Source: Hungatella sp. UBA5385 (GTDB lineage: Bacteria; Bacillota; Clostridia; Lachnospirales; Lachnospiraceae). From it: 64,000 nt of DNA. The stretch covers positions 79,491-143,490 of the forward strand of contig DHOR01000026.1 in assembly GCA_002409995.1 (NCBI GenBank), in the 5' to 3' direction. Both the position numbers and the translations under genes were made by a program. The notes beneath the pieces were generated by a model. The model did no database searches. It saw only the letters and a list, made by a program, of their open reading frames with translations, and was not told the origin of the DNA. Shown here piece by piece: positions 10,184 to 19,098 of the stretch (its first letter is position 1; the number at the start of each line of letters is the position of its first letter).

Positions 10184-10222
10184 ATGAAGTTCAGATAAAG
10201 TCGTTATGTAGATAATATGAAG
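10184..10222 (-). promoter_or_regulatory. Response-regulator operator: four hexamers at exact 11-bp spacing
   Basis: On the plus strand ATGAAG (10184-10189), ATAAAG (10195-10200), ATGTAG (10206-10211) and ATGAAG (10217-10222) repeat at exactly 11 bp, read as CTTCAT-type units on the transcribed strand. This one-turn direct-repeat layout is typical of OmpR/PhoB-type regulators. The same ATGAAG unit occurs twice at 11 bp in front of the adjacent regulator gene. Candidate -10 boxes TAGAAT lie at 10177-10182 and 10168-10173. Confidence 0.75.
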
Positions 10223-10244
10223 AACTTCTTTATAACCTTACAGA

Positions 10245-10292
10245 GAAAAAAATGGAGGAAAGATGGCTTATAAAAACCATCTTTCCTCCATT
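10245..10292 (-). terminator. Terminator of the two-component gene pair
   Basis: A perfect 16-bp stem (10251-10266 with 10277-10292), a 10-nt loop and then a run of T on the minus strand. It separates the kinase gene from the transporter operon, so the operon needs its own promoter. Confidence 0.9.
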
Positions 10293-10308
10293 ACATTGAA
10301 TGATATAA

Positions 10309-11808
10309 CTAAATCAAATCCTGCCTATCCAGATTAAGCACAATCTTAAACCCAGTCTCAGTATTACAAACCTCATAAGGAATAGAAAGTCTCTCCAGAT
10401 TCCGTTTCACAATGTAAAGCCCAAGCCCTGTACCGCTTACAGACTTATCCCTGCTGTCACTTCTTGTATAAAACGGCTCAAACAGCTTAGGCAGCTCCTC
10501 CTCAGGTATTGGAAAACACTGATTTTCAATCTCCAGACACCCATTTGAGAGTTTAATATGAATCACTCCATGTTCCGGCGTATATCGAACTGCATTACCG
10601 ATTAAATTGGTGATTGCCCTGTATAAAGCTGCTGGCTCAGTCTCAATGACCAGTGAATTTATCTCTGTATAAATCTGAAGTTCCTTTTCCTTAATTAGAA
10701 TCTCATATTCTGTCAGAATCTGGCTGATCAGCTTGTCCACCTCAGTCTCTATGACTTTGCCTGCCAGATTATTATCATCAGTTTTTGATGCCGCCAGAAT
10801 CTCCTTAACCAGAAAAGACAGCTTCTCCACCTGCTCCTTGCATTTTAATAAATACTTCTCTTTATCCTTATATACTCCAATATTATCTATCATACCCTCT
10901 AACATGCCGTTAAGAGCTGCTATAGGAGTTTTTAACTCATGGCTGGCGCTCTGCATCATCTCTGTTTTGGATTGCTCCAGGCGGTTTACTTTCTCCATCT
11001 CTGATTTTAAGCTCCCAATTGTTTCACTAAGGCTCTGATAAAGAGCATCCATATTTTCAGAAAGGAGTCCCAGCTCATCATTGGTTCTGATTCCTGACCT
11101 GACATCAGGCTCCATATTCTTCATTCTCACAGCAGTGGCGGAAAGCTCCAGTATAGGTTTTGTAAGCTGCCTTGCATACAACCAGGCAAGACAGAGTCCC
11201 ATAACACTTCCCACAGCAAGGACATAAGGCATTAAGGATAATATCACTCCTTTCGCCTCTTCAATAGGCTGTAAGGTTCCTTTGATCTGTATATTACCAA
11301 CGAATTCTGAACCTATGTCAGCTTCAAAAAACATCTCTTCTCCTGCCTCATACAGCAGATAAGCACTTACATCATTTTCCCGGACAATGACCTTTTCCCC
11401 CTGATTATCCAACTGATACATTTCTTCAATCAAGGAATCCAAGTCACTGTCTTCTATCACTTCTCCATTAACAGTCAACCGTCCGTTTTCATAATCAGCA
11501 TTCTTCATTGACACAAATGGAGTTGACAGAGGGAGTATGGGGTTTCCATTTGGACCAATGGTCACTACCATTACATTATACTCATCTATAAAGTCTGCAA
11601 TAAGCTCCCCGCTCTTCTTCTGATCTCCGCTTTTTATAAGATTCTGTTTCAGTTGATGGATTCCTGACTTTAAAGACTCCTCCTTTTTATGTAAGTAATA
11701 TGAAGGCATAGAAAAATATAATATGGTAAAAGATATCACGGTCACCAAAACAATGAGAAGTGCTGCAAATAAAAATGTCCGACGTGTTATTCCCGCTTTT
11801 TTCTGCAT
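10309..11808 (-). CDS. Sensor histidine kinase
   Basis: 499 residues. Membrane segments lie near 10-33 and 188-210 and enclose an extracytoplasmic sensor of about 150 residues. A HAMP region follows, then the HisKA H-box with the phospho-acceptor in SHELKTP (His290), an N-box (NLIGNAVRYTP) and a G-box (SGTGLGLYIVKRNL). This is an EnvZ/PhoR-type kinase. It starts just after the regulator gene stop (11813) and is co-transcribed with it. The shared operator sequence indicates that it controls the adjacent importer/adaptor operon. Confidence 0.92.
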   Translation of the reverse strand: MQKKAGITRRTFLFAALLIVLVTVISFTILYFSMPSYYLHKKEESLKSGIHQLKQNLIKSGDQKKSGELIADFIDEYNVMVVTIGPNGNPILPLSTPFVSMKNADYENGRLTVNGEVIEDSDLDSLIEEMYQLDNQGEKVIVRENDVSAYLLYEAGEEMFFEADIGSEFVGNIQIKGTLQPIEEAKGVILSLMPYVLAVGSVMGLCLAWLYARQLTKPILELSATAVRMKNMEPDVRSGIRTNDELGLLSENMDALYQSLSETIGSLKSEMEKVNRLEQSKTEMMQSASHELKTPIAALNGMLEGMIDNIGVYKDKEKYLLKCKEQVEKLSFLVKEILAASKTDDNNLAGKVIETEVDKLISQILTEYEILIKEKELQIYTEINSLVIETEPAALYRAITNLIGNAVRYTPEHGVIHIKLSNGCLEIENQCFPIPEEELPKLFEPFYTRSDSRDKSVSGTGLGLYIVKRNLERLSIPYEVCNTETGFKIVLNLDRQDLI

Positions 11809-11812
11809 TGTC

Positions 11813-12484
11813 TCAGACTCCCTCCAGCTTATAGCCTACTCCCTTTACTGTTACGATTGCATCACTTTTTAGTTTTTTACGCAAATTCTTAATATGAACA
11901 TCTACAATCCGTTCATCTCCAAAATAATCATATCCCCATGCATAATTTAACATCTGCTGCCTGTTCAATACTTTTCCTGCATGAGTCATCAGCGTATTTA
12001 AAAGTTCAAATTCCCGATAGGTGAGAGGTATCTTTTCCTGCTGATCATATACCTCGTAGCTCTCACAATCCATAACAATATTACCGCATCTAAGCTTTTT
12101 ATCAGCTTTTCCCCGGAAACGGATAAGTTTTTCCACTCGCTTCACCAGGACCTTAGGCGAAAATGGCTTTACTACGTAATCATCTGCAAGCTGGTCAAAG
12201 CTAAGTAACTGTGTTGCCTCATCCTCCAATGCTGTCAGCATTAAAACCGGTTTTTCTTCATGAATTTCTGACAAACGAATCAGTTTTAAAAGCTCCAGAC
12301 CATTTATCTCAGGCAGCATGATATCCAGTATAAATAAATCTATGGAAGGGTTCTGAAGCAGAATATCCTTTGCTTCACTCCCACTGGTACAGGAAATCAC
12401 AATATATCCTGCATCCTTCATATATTCTGTCACCACTTCATTAATATCCTTATCATCTTCCACTACCAAAATTGTATTGGACAT
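11813..12484 (-). CDS. OmpR/PhoB-family response regulator
   Basis: 223 residues from the ATG at 12484, preceded by AGGAAG. An earlier in-frame start at 12535 is excluded because it falls within the -10 box of the promoter. The receiver domain has the acidic pair EDD near 10-12, phospho-acceptor Asp54 (LFILDIMLPE) and the conserved Lys in VVKPFSP. A winged-helix DNA-binding domain fills about 130-223 (LTYREFELLNTL, VDVHIKNLRKKL). It probably binds the 11-bp repeats in front of its own gene and of the transporter operon. Confidence 0.93.
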   Translation of the reverse strand: MSNTILVVEDDKDINEVVTEYMKDAGYIVISCTSGSEAKDILLQNPSIDLFILDIMLPEINGLELLKLIRLSEIHEEKPVLMLTALEDEATQLLSFDQLADDYVVKPFSPKVLVKRVEKLIRFRGKADKKLRCGNIVMDCESYEVYDQQEKIPLTYREFELLNTLMTHAGKVLNRQQMLNYAWGYDYFGDERIVDVHIKNLRKKLKSDAIVTVKGVGYKLEGV

Positions 12485-12530
12485 AACATTCACTTCCTTT
12501 TGCGTTACTGCACCATTTTTTAACAGTTTT

Positions 12531-12575
12531 ATCATACCTTAACAGAGGTTCTATGTCCATGAAGTTAATATGAAG
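12531..12575 (-). promoter_or_regulatory. Autoregulated promoter of the regulator gene
   Basis: On the minus strand a TGGACA -35 (12554-12559) and TATGAT -10 (12531-12536) are 17 bp apart. Two ATGAAG units (12559-12564 and 12570-12575 on the plus strand) at 11-bp spacing touch the -35, as expected for an activator site. The same unit is found four times in front of the transporter operon. Confidence 0.7.
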
Positions 12576-12589
12576 ATTATTACCAATAT

Positions 12590-12640
12590 TTTACAAAAGC
12601 TGCTGCACCTCAATCCTCTCAGATCAAAGTGCAGCAGCCC
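12590..12640 (-). terminator. Terminator of the xanthine dehydrogenase operon
   Basis: A 10-bp stem (12599-12608 with 12629-12638) followed on the minus strand by TTTTG and further T. Confidence 0.75.
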
Positions 12641-12654
12641 CATTAATTTATAAC

Positions 12655-14943
12655 CTATTTATTTTTCATTCCCTGATATATCTTTTCCGCTGTAATCGGA
12701 AGCGTTCTCACATACACTCCAGAAGCATTAGCTACTGCATTTGCAATTGCTGGAGACGGAGTATTAATAACAATCTCTCCAATGGATTTTGCACCAAATG
12801 GACCTGTTGGCTCATAGCTGCTTTCAAATTCCACTCTGATATCGCCCACATCCATTCTGGTAGGCAGCTTATACTGCATAAAGGAATTCTCCCTTAACTG
12901 CCCCTTCTCTGTATAAGAAATCTCCTCATATAGAGCCATGCCGATTCCCTGGGCAATTCCACCCTCTGTCTGAACTCTTGCAAGGTTTGGATTCACAGTT
13001 GTTCCACAGTCAACCACTGCAACATAATCCACCATTTCAACAGTGCCGGTTTCCTTATCCAGTTCAATCTCTGCCATACCAACCATAAATGGAGGCGGAG
13101 AAACGTTAGAAGTATGAGTTGCACCTGCAGAAATAGTATCGTCATTACAGCACATAATCTGATTGCCGATATCCTTTAAGGAAATCTCCAAATCACCTTC
13201 CGGCTGGAATACACGTTTTCCGTCAAATTCCAGAGTTTCTTTATCACAATTAAGATATTCAGAAGCTTTCTTTACAATCTTGCCTCTTATTTCCTCACAT
13301 GCCTTAACAACAGCCATACCGGTGAGATACATGGTACTTGATGCATAGGAGCCGGAATCATAAGGGGATACGTCTGTATCTGTTCCATGAACTACGATCT
13401 CATCCAGATCACACTCCAGGCAGTCAGCCGCAACCTGGGAAAGTGTGGTATCACAGCCTGTACCCATATCAGAGGCTCCGATTAACAAGGTGTAGAAGCC
13501 GTCATCATTTAAACGGATTTCCACAGATGCCACGTCCACATTGGAGATGGCAGAGCCCTGCATAGCCATGGCAACACCTACACTGCGCACCTTACCATTG
13601 CCCATATCCACATATGGGAATTTCTTATCCCAATCTATCATTTCCTTTGCACGTGCCATACAGCGGTCCAGTGCACAGCTGTTTAAAGTCTCACCATAGT
13701 AAGCAGGCATGACATCGCCTTCCTGTACCATGTTCTTCTCTCTGAGAACTACAGGGTCCATATGAAGCTTAGCTGCCAGTTCATTGACTGCAGACTCCAC
13801 TGCAAATAGTCCCTGAGTAGCACCGTAGCCTCTGTAAGCTCCTGCAGACATATGGTTTGTATATACAACATCATAAGCGAAACGAAATGCTTTTGCTCTT
13901 CCATATAAAGGAATGGATTTGTGACCTGACAATCCTACTGTTGTAGGTCCGTGTTCGCCAAATGCTCCTGTATTGGACAGAGTATATACATCAATTGCCT
14001 GAATCAAACCATTTTTATCAGCCCCGATTCTTACCTTGATCTCCATCTCATGACGAGGGGAGGAAGCGATCTGGGACTCATAACGGGTATAGATCATCTT
14101 AGCCGGTTTTCCTGTTTTCATGGTAACAATGGCTGCATATACCTCTGCCACCACTGTCTGCTTTGCTCCAAAACCTCCGCCAATACGGGGCTTAATCACA
14201 CGAACCTGAGACTTTGGAATATCCAGCGCATGAGCAAGAATACGTCTTGTGTGAAATGGAATCTGAGTGGAAGCAACCACATTCAAACGTCCATAGGAAT
14301 CCAGATAGGTAAAAGCCTGAAATGTCTCCATCATCGCCTGTTGATTGGCCTTTGTATGGTAAACCTCTTCCACAACATAATCGCAGCCACTAATGATCTC
14401 ATCTACATCGCCATCTTCATCAATCCCTGAAGCACAGAGATTTCTCTTATTATCTGCTCCTACAGGACAAAGGCTTTTCCAGTTATCTTCCGGATGAACC
14501 AAAATATCACCGTCTTTTGCCTTATGGAAATCCAAAACAGGCTCCAACACCTCATATTCCACTTTGATAAAACGCATGGCGTGCTCTACTGCACGCTCTG
14601 ATTCTCCGGCGATAATAGCCACTGCATCTCCTACAAACCGAAGTCTCTGATCCAGAATCAATCTGTCATAGGGGCTTGGCTCAGGATAGGTTTGACCTGC
14701 CATTGTAAAACGTTTATTTGGCACATCTTTATAAGTGAGAACACAGACAATTCCCTCTGCTGCCTCAGCTCTTGTTGTATCAATATTTTTAATCAATGCA
14801 TGGGCATGAGGGCTTCTTAAAATCTTAACAATCAGGCTGTCCTTTGGTGCCAGATCATCTGTATATACAGGTTTTCCGGTAACAAGGGCCTTAGCATCTT
14901 TTTTTATCACAGGAGTATTGACTGTACGCATTTTATGTTCCAT
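12655..14943 (-). CDS. xdhA: Xanthine dehydrogenase-family molybdenum-binding subunit
   Basis: 762 residues, the full length for a separate large subunit of the molybdenum hydroxylase family. It has the N-terminal a/b-hammerhead (GKPVYTDDLAPKDSLIVKILRSPHAHA) and the cofactor-binding motifs PRIGGGFGAKQ (about 250), AYRGYGATQG (about 370) and GPFGAKSIGEI with its conserved Glu near the C-terminus. It hydroxylates a purine or other N-heterocycle at the Mo-pterin, but the true substrate cannot be read from sequence. It is the last gene of a three-gene operon, 1 bp after the Fe-S subunit gene. Confidence 0.9.
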   Translation of the reverse strand: MEHKMRTVNTPVIKKDAKALVTGKPVYTDDLAPKDSLIVKILRSPHAHALIKNIDTTRAEAAEGIVCVLTYKDVPNKRFTMAGQTYPEPSPYDRLILDQRLRFVGDAVAIIAGESERAVEHAMRFIKVEYEVLEPVLDFHKAKDGDILVHPEDNWKSLCPVGADNKRNLCASGIDEDGDVDEIISGCDYVVEEVYHTKANQQAMMETFQAFTYLDSYGRLNVVASTQIPFHTRRILAHALDIPKSQVRVIKPRIGGGFGAKQTVVAEVYAAIVTMKTGKPAKMIYTRYESQIASSPRHEMEIKVRIGADKNGLIQAIDVYTLSNTGAFGEHGPTTVGLSGHKSIPLYGRAKAFRFAYDVVYTNHMSAGAYRGYGATQGLFAVESAVNELAAKLHMDPVVLREKNMVQEGDVMPAYYGETLNSCALDRCMARAKEMIDWDKKFPYVDMGNGKVRSVGVAMAMQGSAISNVDVASVEIRLNDDGFYTLLIGASDMGTGCDTTLSQVAADCLECDLDEIVVHGTDTDVSPYDSGSYASSTMYLTGMAVVKACEEIRGKIVKKASEYLNCDKETLEFDGKRVFQPEGDLEISLKDIGNQIMCCNDDTISAGATHTSNVSPPPFMVGMAEIELDKETGTVEMVDYVAVVDCGTTVNPNLARVQTEGGIAQGIGMALYEEISYTEKGQLRENSFMQYKLPTRMDVGDIRVEFESSYEPTGPFGAKSIGEIVINTPSPAIANAVANASGVYVRTLPITAEKIYQGMKNK

Positions 14944-14944
14944 C

Positions 14945-15400
14945 TTATACTCCTCCTCTGTTTAAATATTTATTAATTGCACGGAGCTGGCTCACATAAC
15001 CGCTGCATCTGCAGAGATTGCCTGATAAATACTCTTTGATCGATTCCTCATCAGGAGACTCCAGTTCCTGTTCCATAGCAAGTACATTCATAATCAGTCC
15101 AGGACTGCAGAATCCGCACTGCTCTGCGCCTTCACCGGCAAGATACATTCCGAATTCCTCTGCCTCTTTCTGAACTCCTTCCAGAGTTACCACTTCACAG
15201 TTGTCCACTCTTGCTGCCAGGAAAGAACAGGACAGTCTTGATTTTCCATTGACAAGAACTGTACAAAGCCCGCAGTTTTCTGTTTCACAGCCACATTTTA
15301 CACTGTAACAGCCCTTATCTCTCAGAACGGAAAATAAGGTGGCATCATCAGCAATATCTGATTTGATTCGTTTGCCATTAAGAATAAAACCTATTTCCAT
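14945..15400 (-). CDS. xdhC: Xanthine dehydrogenase-family [2Fe-2S] subunit
   Basis: 151 residues from the ATG at 15400, chosen because GGAGGG precedes it; an upstream in-frame codon lies inside the FAD-subunit gene. Two cysteine sets are intact: the plant-ferredoxin type CGCETENCGLC with a later C, and the helical-domain pair CGFC and CRC. They carry electrons from the molybdenum site to FAD. The gene sits between the FAD and Mo subunit genes with almost no spacing. Confidence 0.93.
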   Translation of the reverse strand: MEIGFILNGKRIKSDIADDATLFSVLRDKGCYSVKCGCETENCGLCTVLVNGKSRLSCSFLAARVDNCEVVTLEGVQKEAEEFGMYLAGEGAEQCGFCSPGLIMNVLAMEQELESPDEESIKEYLSGNLCRCSGYVSQLRAINKYLNRGGV

Positions 15401-15401
15401 C

Positions 15402-16175
15402 TTATTTTCCCTCCATTTCAAACTGTTCCAGCATACGTCTTATGTAAACCTTAGCCAGATGATTTCTATATTCTGCACTGCCTCTCATGTTAGAACCGTA
15501 ACGGAAGCTGTCTGCTGCTTCTGCTGCTAACTCTTCTGCTGATTTTCCGGCTTTTTCCAGATAAACAACCTCTGCCAGATTAGGTCTTGCGCCTACGCTG
15601 ACAGCAATATTTCCATCCTTTTCAGAGATACAGCAGGCAATCTGTGGAAAATCAGTTTTTGCCATACGCTGGGAAGCATAGGAAACCTTTCTTCCGTCTT
15701 TTTTTATAATAATCCGAACCAGAATATCCCGGTCGAACTTCATTGTACAGAAGTCCTTCAAAGGAACGATTCCACCCTGATACAGCTCTACATAGCTGTC
15801 CAGTGGCAGAAGGCAGGTGGTAATATCGGAAAAACCAAATCTTCCGAATACGCTTCCTCCAACAGTTGCACCATTACGAAACTGGGTACCTACAATAAAA
15901 CGGGTGCATTCTTTCATTACCCCCTGAAAATAGGTATTCAGTCCTTTATGAGTTTCAAGTTCTCTAAGGGTACACATAGCCCCTATTCTGAACTCCTCTT
16001 CTGTCTCTTCGATGGTGTCCAGCCCCAGACCTGATAAATCAATCAGCGTCACTTTTACACGGTTCTGCATTTTCAGCCACATCATACCGCCGCCTATGAC
16101 ACTGCTCTTCTTCTGGTTCAGCGTATACGCCTCTTCCAGGCTGCTTGCCTTCACATAGTTTTTAAACCTAATCAC
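15402..16175 (-). CDS. xdhB: Xanthine dehydrogenase-family FAD-binding subunit
   Basis: 257 residues from a GTG at 16175, chosen because AGGAGG (16184-16189) lies 9 bp upstream. FAD-binding motifs include VIGGGMMWLKM (near 30) and GTQFRNGATVGGSVFGRFGFSD (near 100). It passes electrons from the Fe-S subunit to an acceptor through FAD. It is the first gene of the operon and lies behind a sigma-A promoter and a perfect palindrome. Confidence 0.92.
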   Translation of the reverse strand: MIRFKNYVKASSLEEAYTLNQKKSSVIGGGMMWLKMQNRVKVTLIDLSGLGLDTIEETEEEFRIGAMCTLRELETHKGLNTYFQGVMKECTRFIVGTQFRNGATVGGSVFGRFGFSDITTCLLPLDSYVELYQGGIVPLKDFCTMKFDRDILVRIIIKKDGRKVSYASQRMAKTDFPQIACCISEKDGNIAVSVGARPNLAEVVYLEKAGKSAEELAAEAADSFRYGSNMRGSAEYRNHLAKVYIRRMLEQFEMEGK

Positions 16176-16250
16176 TAAAATCGTCCTCCTGATCCGGTAA
16201 TCCACATCACTTTTATCAGTGAAATCATAAAAATTAATAAGCTGTACTTA

Positions 16251-16313
16251 TATATGAGCTCATATAATTCTGTAACCTGAATGAGTATACCATATTCCCC
16301 TTTGTTTTGACAA
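16251..16313 (-). promoter_or_regulatory. xdh promoter with downstream palindromic operator
   Basis: On the minus strand TTGTCA (16308-16313) and TATACT with extended TG (16284-16289) are 18 bp apart. A perfect 16-bp palindrome, TATATGAGCTCATATA (16251-16266), lies just after the expected transcription start. That position suggests a repressor site. Confidence 0.65.
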
Positions 16314-16361
16314 TTCATTCTGTGTTTTTTTACAGGAAATGACAGTAAATACAAGGTTTTT

Positions 16362-17243
16362 CTACAATATCAGACTTTCAATCATTTCCTTATTCTTTTC
16401 ATAAAAAATCTGCAATCCGCTTTTGGTCTCAGGAAAGGCAATTCCGCATTTCTTTAATTTTCCAGAATCCATGGTAAGATTTCTTGGACAATCTGCGTAT
16501 CGCTTCCCATCTTCTATTAAAAGTTCAGTTTCCATCCCCTGCCTCAGCAGTTTCATAAAAAATACTCCGATTTCATAAGCAGACCAACTGCTTTCACCTC
16601 CAAAGTTATAAACTCCCCCTGGCAGCTCCATAGCGGACTCCATATGGGCAACAACATCCCAGACCCAGGTGATTCCGCGGTAATCATGAACCGGAAACGT
16701 CACAGGCTGTTGATTGACCAGAGCATTAATAAGAGTGCAGACAAGATTGGAATTGGTTTTTAATCCAGCTCTTGGAATATCGTAGAGCCATGGCAAACGC
16801 AGACAGACTGCATCAGGGAGAATCTCCATCACACTTTTTTCTGCCTGTCGTTTATGAGTACCATATACATTGACCAAAGGAACTTCCTCTGATTCCTTAT
16901 TAGGAGTCAGGGTTCTGCTGCCGGCATAGATCTGATCTGAGCTCATGAAAATCAGCCTGCTGCCTGTTTCTTTGCATGCCTGTGCTAAATAGATTGTTCC
17001 GTTTTTGTTAATACGCTCTGAGAGAACCGGCTGTTCTTCACAGGTTCCTGTATTGGATATTGCTGCACAGTGGAGGACAATATCAGGATGTAAATCCAGC
17101 ACCAGCTTCCTTACAGCCTTTTCCTCTCCAATATCCAAATCTGAATGACCAACAGCAGTTACAGAAAACCGTTCCTGATAATACTGAGCCAGCCGTCCAC
17201 CCAGAAATCCTTCTCCTCCAGTTATAAGCAGTTTCTTTTTCAT
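16362..17243 (-). CDS. RmlD-like NAD(P)-dependent sugar-nucleotide reductase
   Basis: 293 residues of the extended short-chain dehydrogenase fold. The nucleotide-binding motif GGEGFLG (8-14) opens the protein. Later come HCAAIS (near 58), the catalytic SSD and YGTHK (YxxxK) residues, and a C-terminal substrate domain. The pattern matches dTDP-4-dehydrorhamnose reductase (RmlD), but no rmlA, rmlB or rmlC partner adjoins it, so it may be a free-standing SDR reductase of another substrate. It overlaps the KptA-like gene by 4 bp. Confidence 0.75.
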   Translation of the reverse strand: MKKKLLITGGEGFLGGRLAQYYQERFSVTAVGHSDLDIGEEKAVRKLVLDLHPDIVLHCAAISNTGTCEEQPVLSERINKNGTIYLAQACKETGSRLIFMSSDQIYAGSRTLTPNKESEEVPLVNVYGTHKRQAEKSVMEILPDAVCLRLPWLYDIPRAGLKTNSNLVCTLINALVNQQPVTFPVHDYRGITWVWDVVAHMESAMELPGGVYNFGGESSWSAYEIGVFFMKLLRQGMETELLIEDGKRYADCPRNLTMDSGKLKKCGIAFPETKSGLQIFYEKNKEMIESLIL

Positions 17244-17596
17244 CCTTTTCCCTCTGTCACCTCTATGTATTCCGGTTCTATTTTATTGGTCAGCCAGACA
17301 TTATTTTCAGATAGGTAAAACTTATAACCAGCTTGTACCATAGCTCTGGTATTCACCTTTAAAATCACAGGTTTTCCATGTCTGCTTCCCACTTTTACAG
17401 TAGTTTCATAATCTAGTTTCCCATCCTCTTTCACAATCCGCTCTAAGACCTGCAGATCAATTCTTTTTCCACATTTATTAATTCCCTTTATTAACTTTTC
17501 CACATCAGCCCAGCCGTGTTCATCTAAAGTAATGTTAATTACCTCCGGCTTATGGCGTAAAATCAGGCTGATAAATTTACTTAATTCCCGATCCAT
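17240..17596 (-). CDS. KptA/Tpt1-like RNA 2'-phosphotransferase with missing central part
   Basis: 118 residues from the ATG at 17596; the preceding TTG is in frame but overlaps the next gene. The N-terminal box is intact (SKFISLILRHKPE, Arg14-His15; LDEHGWADVEKL) and so is the C-terminal box (VKVGSRHGKPVIL, Arg72-His73; FYLSENNVWLT). In the family these boxes are separated by an extra 45-60 residues holding the RxNQGH and YHGT segments, which bind NAD+ and the RNA. Here KEDGK runs straight into LDYETTVKVG (near base 17415), in frame and without stops. The catalytic Arg of RxNQGH is therefore absent and normal transferase activity is unlikely. Either it is a decayed gene or a reused fold. Confidence 0.75.
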   Translation of the reverse strand: MDRELSKFISLILRHKPEVINITLDEHGWADVEKLIKGINKCGKRIDLQVLERIVKEDGKLDYETTVKVGSRHGKPVILKVNTRAMVQAGYKFYLSENNVWLTNKIEPEYIEVTEGKG

Positions 17597-17604
17597 TATT
17601 CCTC

Positions 17605-19098
17605 CTACCAATCATCTCTGATCCCATCTAAAATATTTATAACCTCATCTTTACTGATCAGATCTTTACTGCTAAGGCACTCTTTATAAAGTTCTCCCAG
17701 AATACTAAAGATATCCTCTCTCTCTTCAGTCTCGATAAACTCATTATACCGCCTGTTTAAACGGTTAAAAACCTCACCATACTCCTTTACTGCCAAAACT
17801 GCCATTTCTTTTGATTCTGCCTTTAAGAAAGCTTTCTTTGTTTTCTTATACTGATCCTTTGCCTTTTTAAATGCTCCGTCAGGTACAAATCCATTGCCAT
17901 CCCAGTGACGGAAAGGATTATCCAGATTATCTTTCAGCCAGTCATCTCCGCGAAGCATTCTCACATCCAGAGAATCCAGTTTCCCCTTCCATGTTTTCTT
18001 AGCTGCTGCTCCTGCTTCCTTTGGAATACACTCCATATATAGTTTCCTCAGTTCCGGAAGCTCCTCCAGAACCTTCAAATCCTCTGCTGTATAACCAAAG
18101 AGACTGCCTATGAGGATACTTCTAAGCTGTTTCATCTCCCTTAATGCCTCTAACCCTTTGATATATCCGGGTTTCCCGTTTAATGACAGCTGACGGAGTC
18201 CGGGAAAAAGAGGGAGAATCTCTTTTAAATCAAGTTCACTAATCTCCCCAATCCTTAAACTGCTTACATTTATCAGGCTGAAATTACTGTTGATTTCCTG
18301 TTGTGTCACGATAGCCAGACTGATTCCAGGTTTAGAATCTTCTCTTATAATCTCTAATTCGGAGTCCAAAGTACCTCTAAGTGTCAGACTTCTGGCTTTA
18401 GAGGGAAGATATATTTTTTTCACACCTGTTCCATCAATGTCCAAATCCGAAAAATGAGTATTTCTAAGATCGAGAACTTCAGTTTCAGGTGAATCCCACC
18501 GCAGCTTTATGATTAATTCAGCACCGGATAAACTGTTAATGATATCATGGACCGGTCCCTCAAGTTCTGCATAGGACATGCAAGGGAATAGTTCCGGATT
18601 CAGTTTTCCTCCTGCTGCCTCATACAATTTCATATTCAATCTGCCATAATTCTTAGAATAGGTTTCAATCCCTATTTTAACACGATCCCCGCTATTAATA
18701 TATTTTTTATATTCTGCTCTTTGGTGTTCATTAGAAATCTTCCAGTTTTCTTCATACTCATATTCTCTCCCATCAGCCCAGTCCCCTGAAAAGGTATTAC
18801 ATTTCTTCTCTGTTACAGGCGGACAGACTCCGATAAATCTATAATCCCTGGGAACACGGTCATTGGAGATATATTTTATATCGATAGCTCCATGATAACG
18901 ATATCGCTCCTGCTTCAATGGTTTCAGTGTGGATAAAATCTCCTCTTTAGGCAGTTCTGTCTCCAAATAATCAAGAACAACATAGCAAATACTCCCCTTC
19001 TCTGCCTCTAATATCTGATATGCCCCATACTTACCCAATCCCTCTGCATAAACTCCATAAACTGCCCCATTTTCAGGCAGACTCCCGATCTTTTTCAT
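17605..19098 (-). CDS. Leucine-rich hypothetical protein
   Basis: 497 residues from the ATG at 19098, preceded 8 bp away by GGAGG. The first 90 residues look like a compact beta domain (GAVYGVYAEGLGKYGAYQIL), of a type seen in some immunity-like proteins, but I cannot assign it. Residues about 190-360 hold irregular leucine-rich repeats (LDLRNTHFSDLDI, LRQLSLNGKPGYIKGLEALREMKQL, LPELRKLYMECIP). The C-terminal 130 residues are charged and helical. No signal peptide or membrane segment is visible, so it is probably cytoplasmic. It is co-oriented with the KptA-like and RmlD-like genes and is the first of that unit. Function unknown. Confidence 0.7.
   Translation of the reverse strand: MKKIGSLPENGAVYGVYAEGLGKYGAYQILEAEKGSICYVVLDYLETELPKEEILSTLKPLKQERYRYHGAIDIKYISNDRVPRDYRFIGVCPPVTEKKCNTFSGDWADGREYEYEENWKISNEHQRAEYKKYINSGDRVKIGIETYSKNYGRLNMKLYEAAGGKLNPELFPCMSYAELEGPVHDIINSLSGAELIIKLRWDSPETEVLDLRNTHFSDLDIDGTGVKKIYLPSKARSLTLRGTLDSELEIIREDSKPGISLAIVTQQEINSNFSLINVSSLRIGEISELDLKEILPLFPGLRQLSLNGKPGYIKGLEALREMKQLRSILIGSLFGYTAEDLKVLEELPELRKLYMECIPKEAGAAAKKTWKGKLDSLDVRMLRGDDWLKDNLDNPFRHWDGNGFVPDGAFKKAKDQYKKTKKAFLKAESKEMAVLAVKEYGEVFNRLNRRYNEFIETEEREDIFSILGELYKECLSSKDLISKDEVINILDGIRDDW

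Noticed and set aside
10184..10222. Possible CRISPR or tandem repeat array
   Set aside because: The units are 6-bp matches at 11-bp spacing with no spacers of CRISPR length; an operator explains them better.
13951..14430. 159-codon ORF opposite the xanthine dehydrogenase large subunit
   Set aside because: Shadow of a strongly conserved gene; no site and no protein-like composition.
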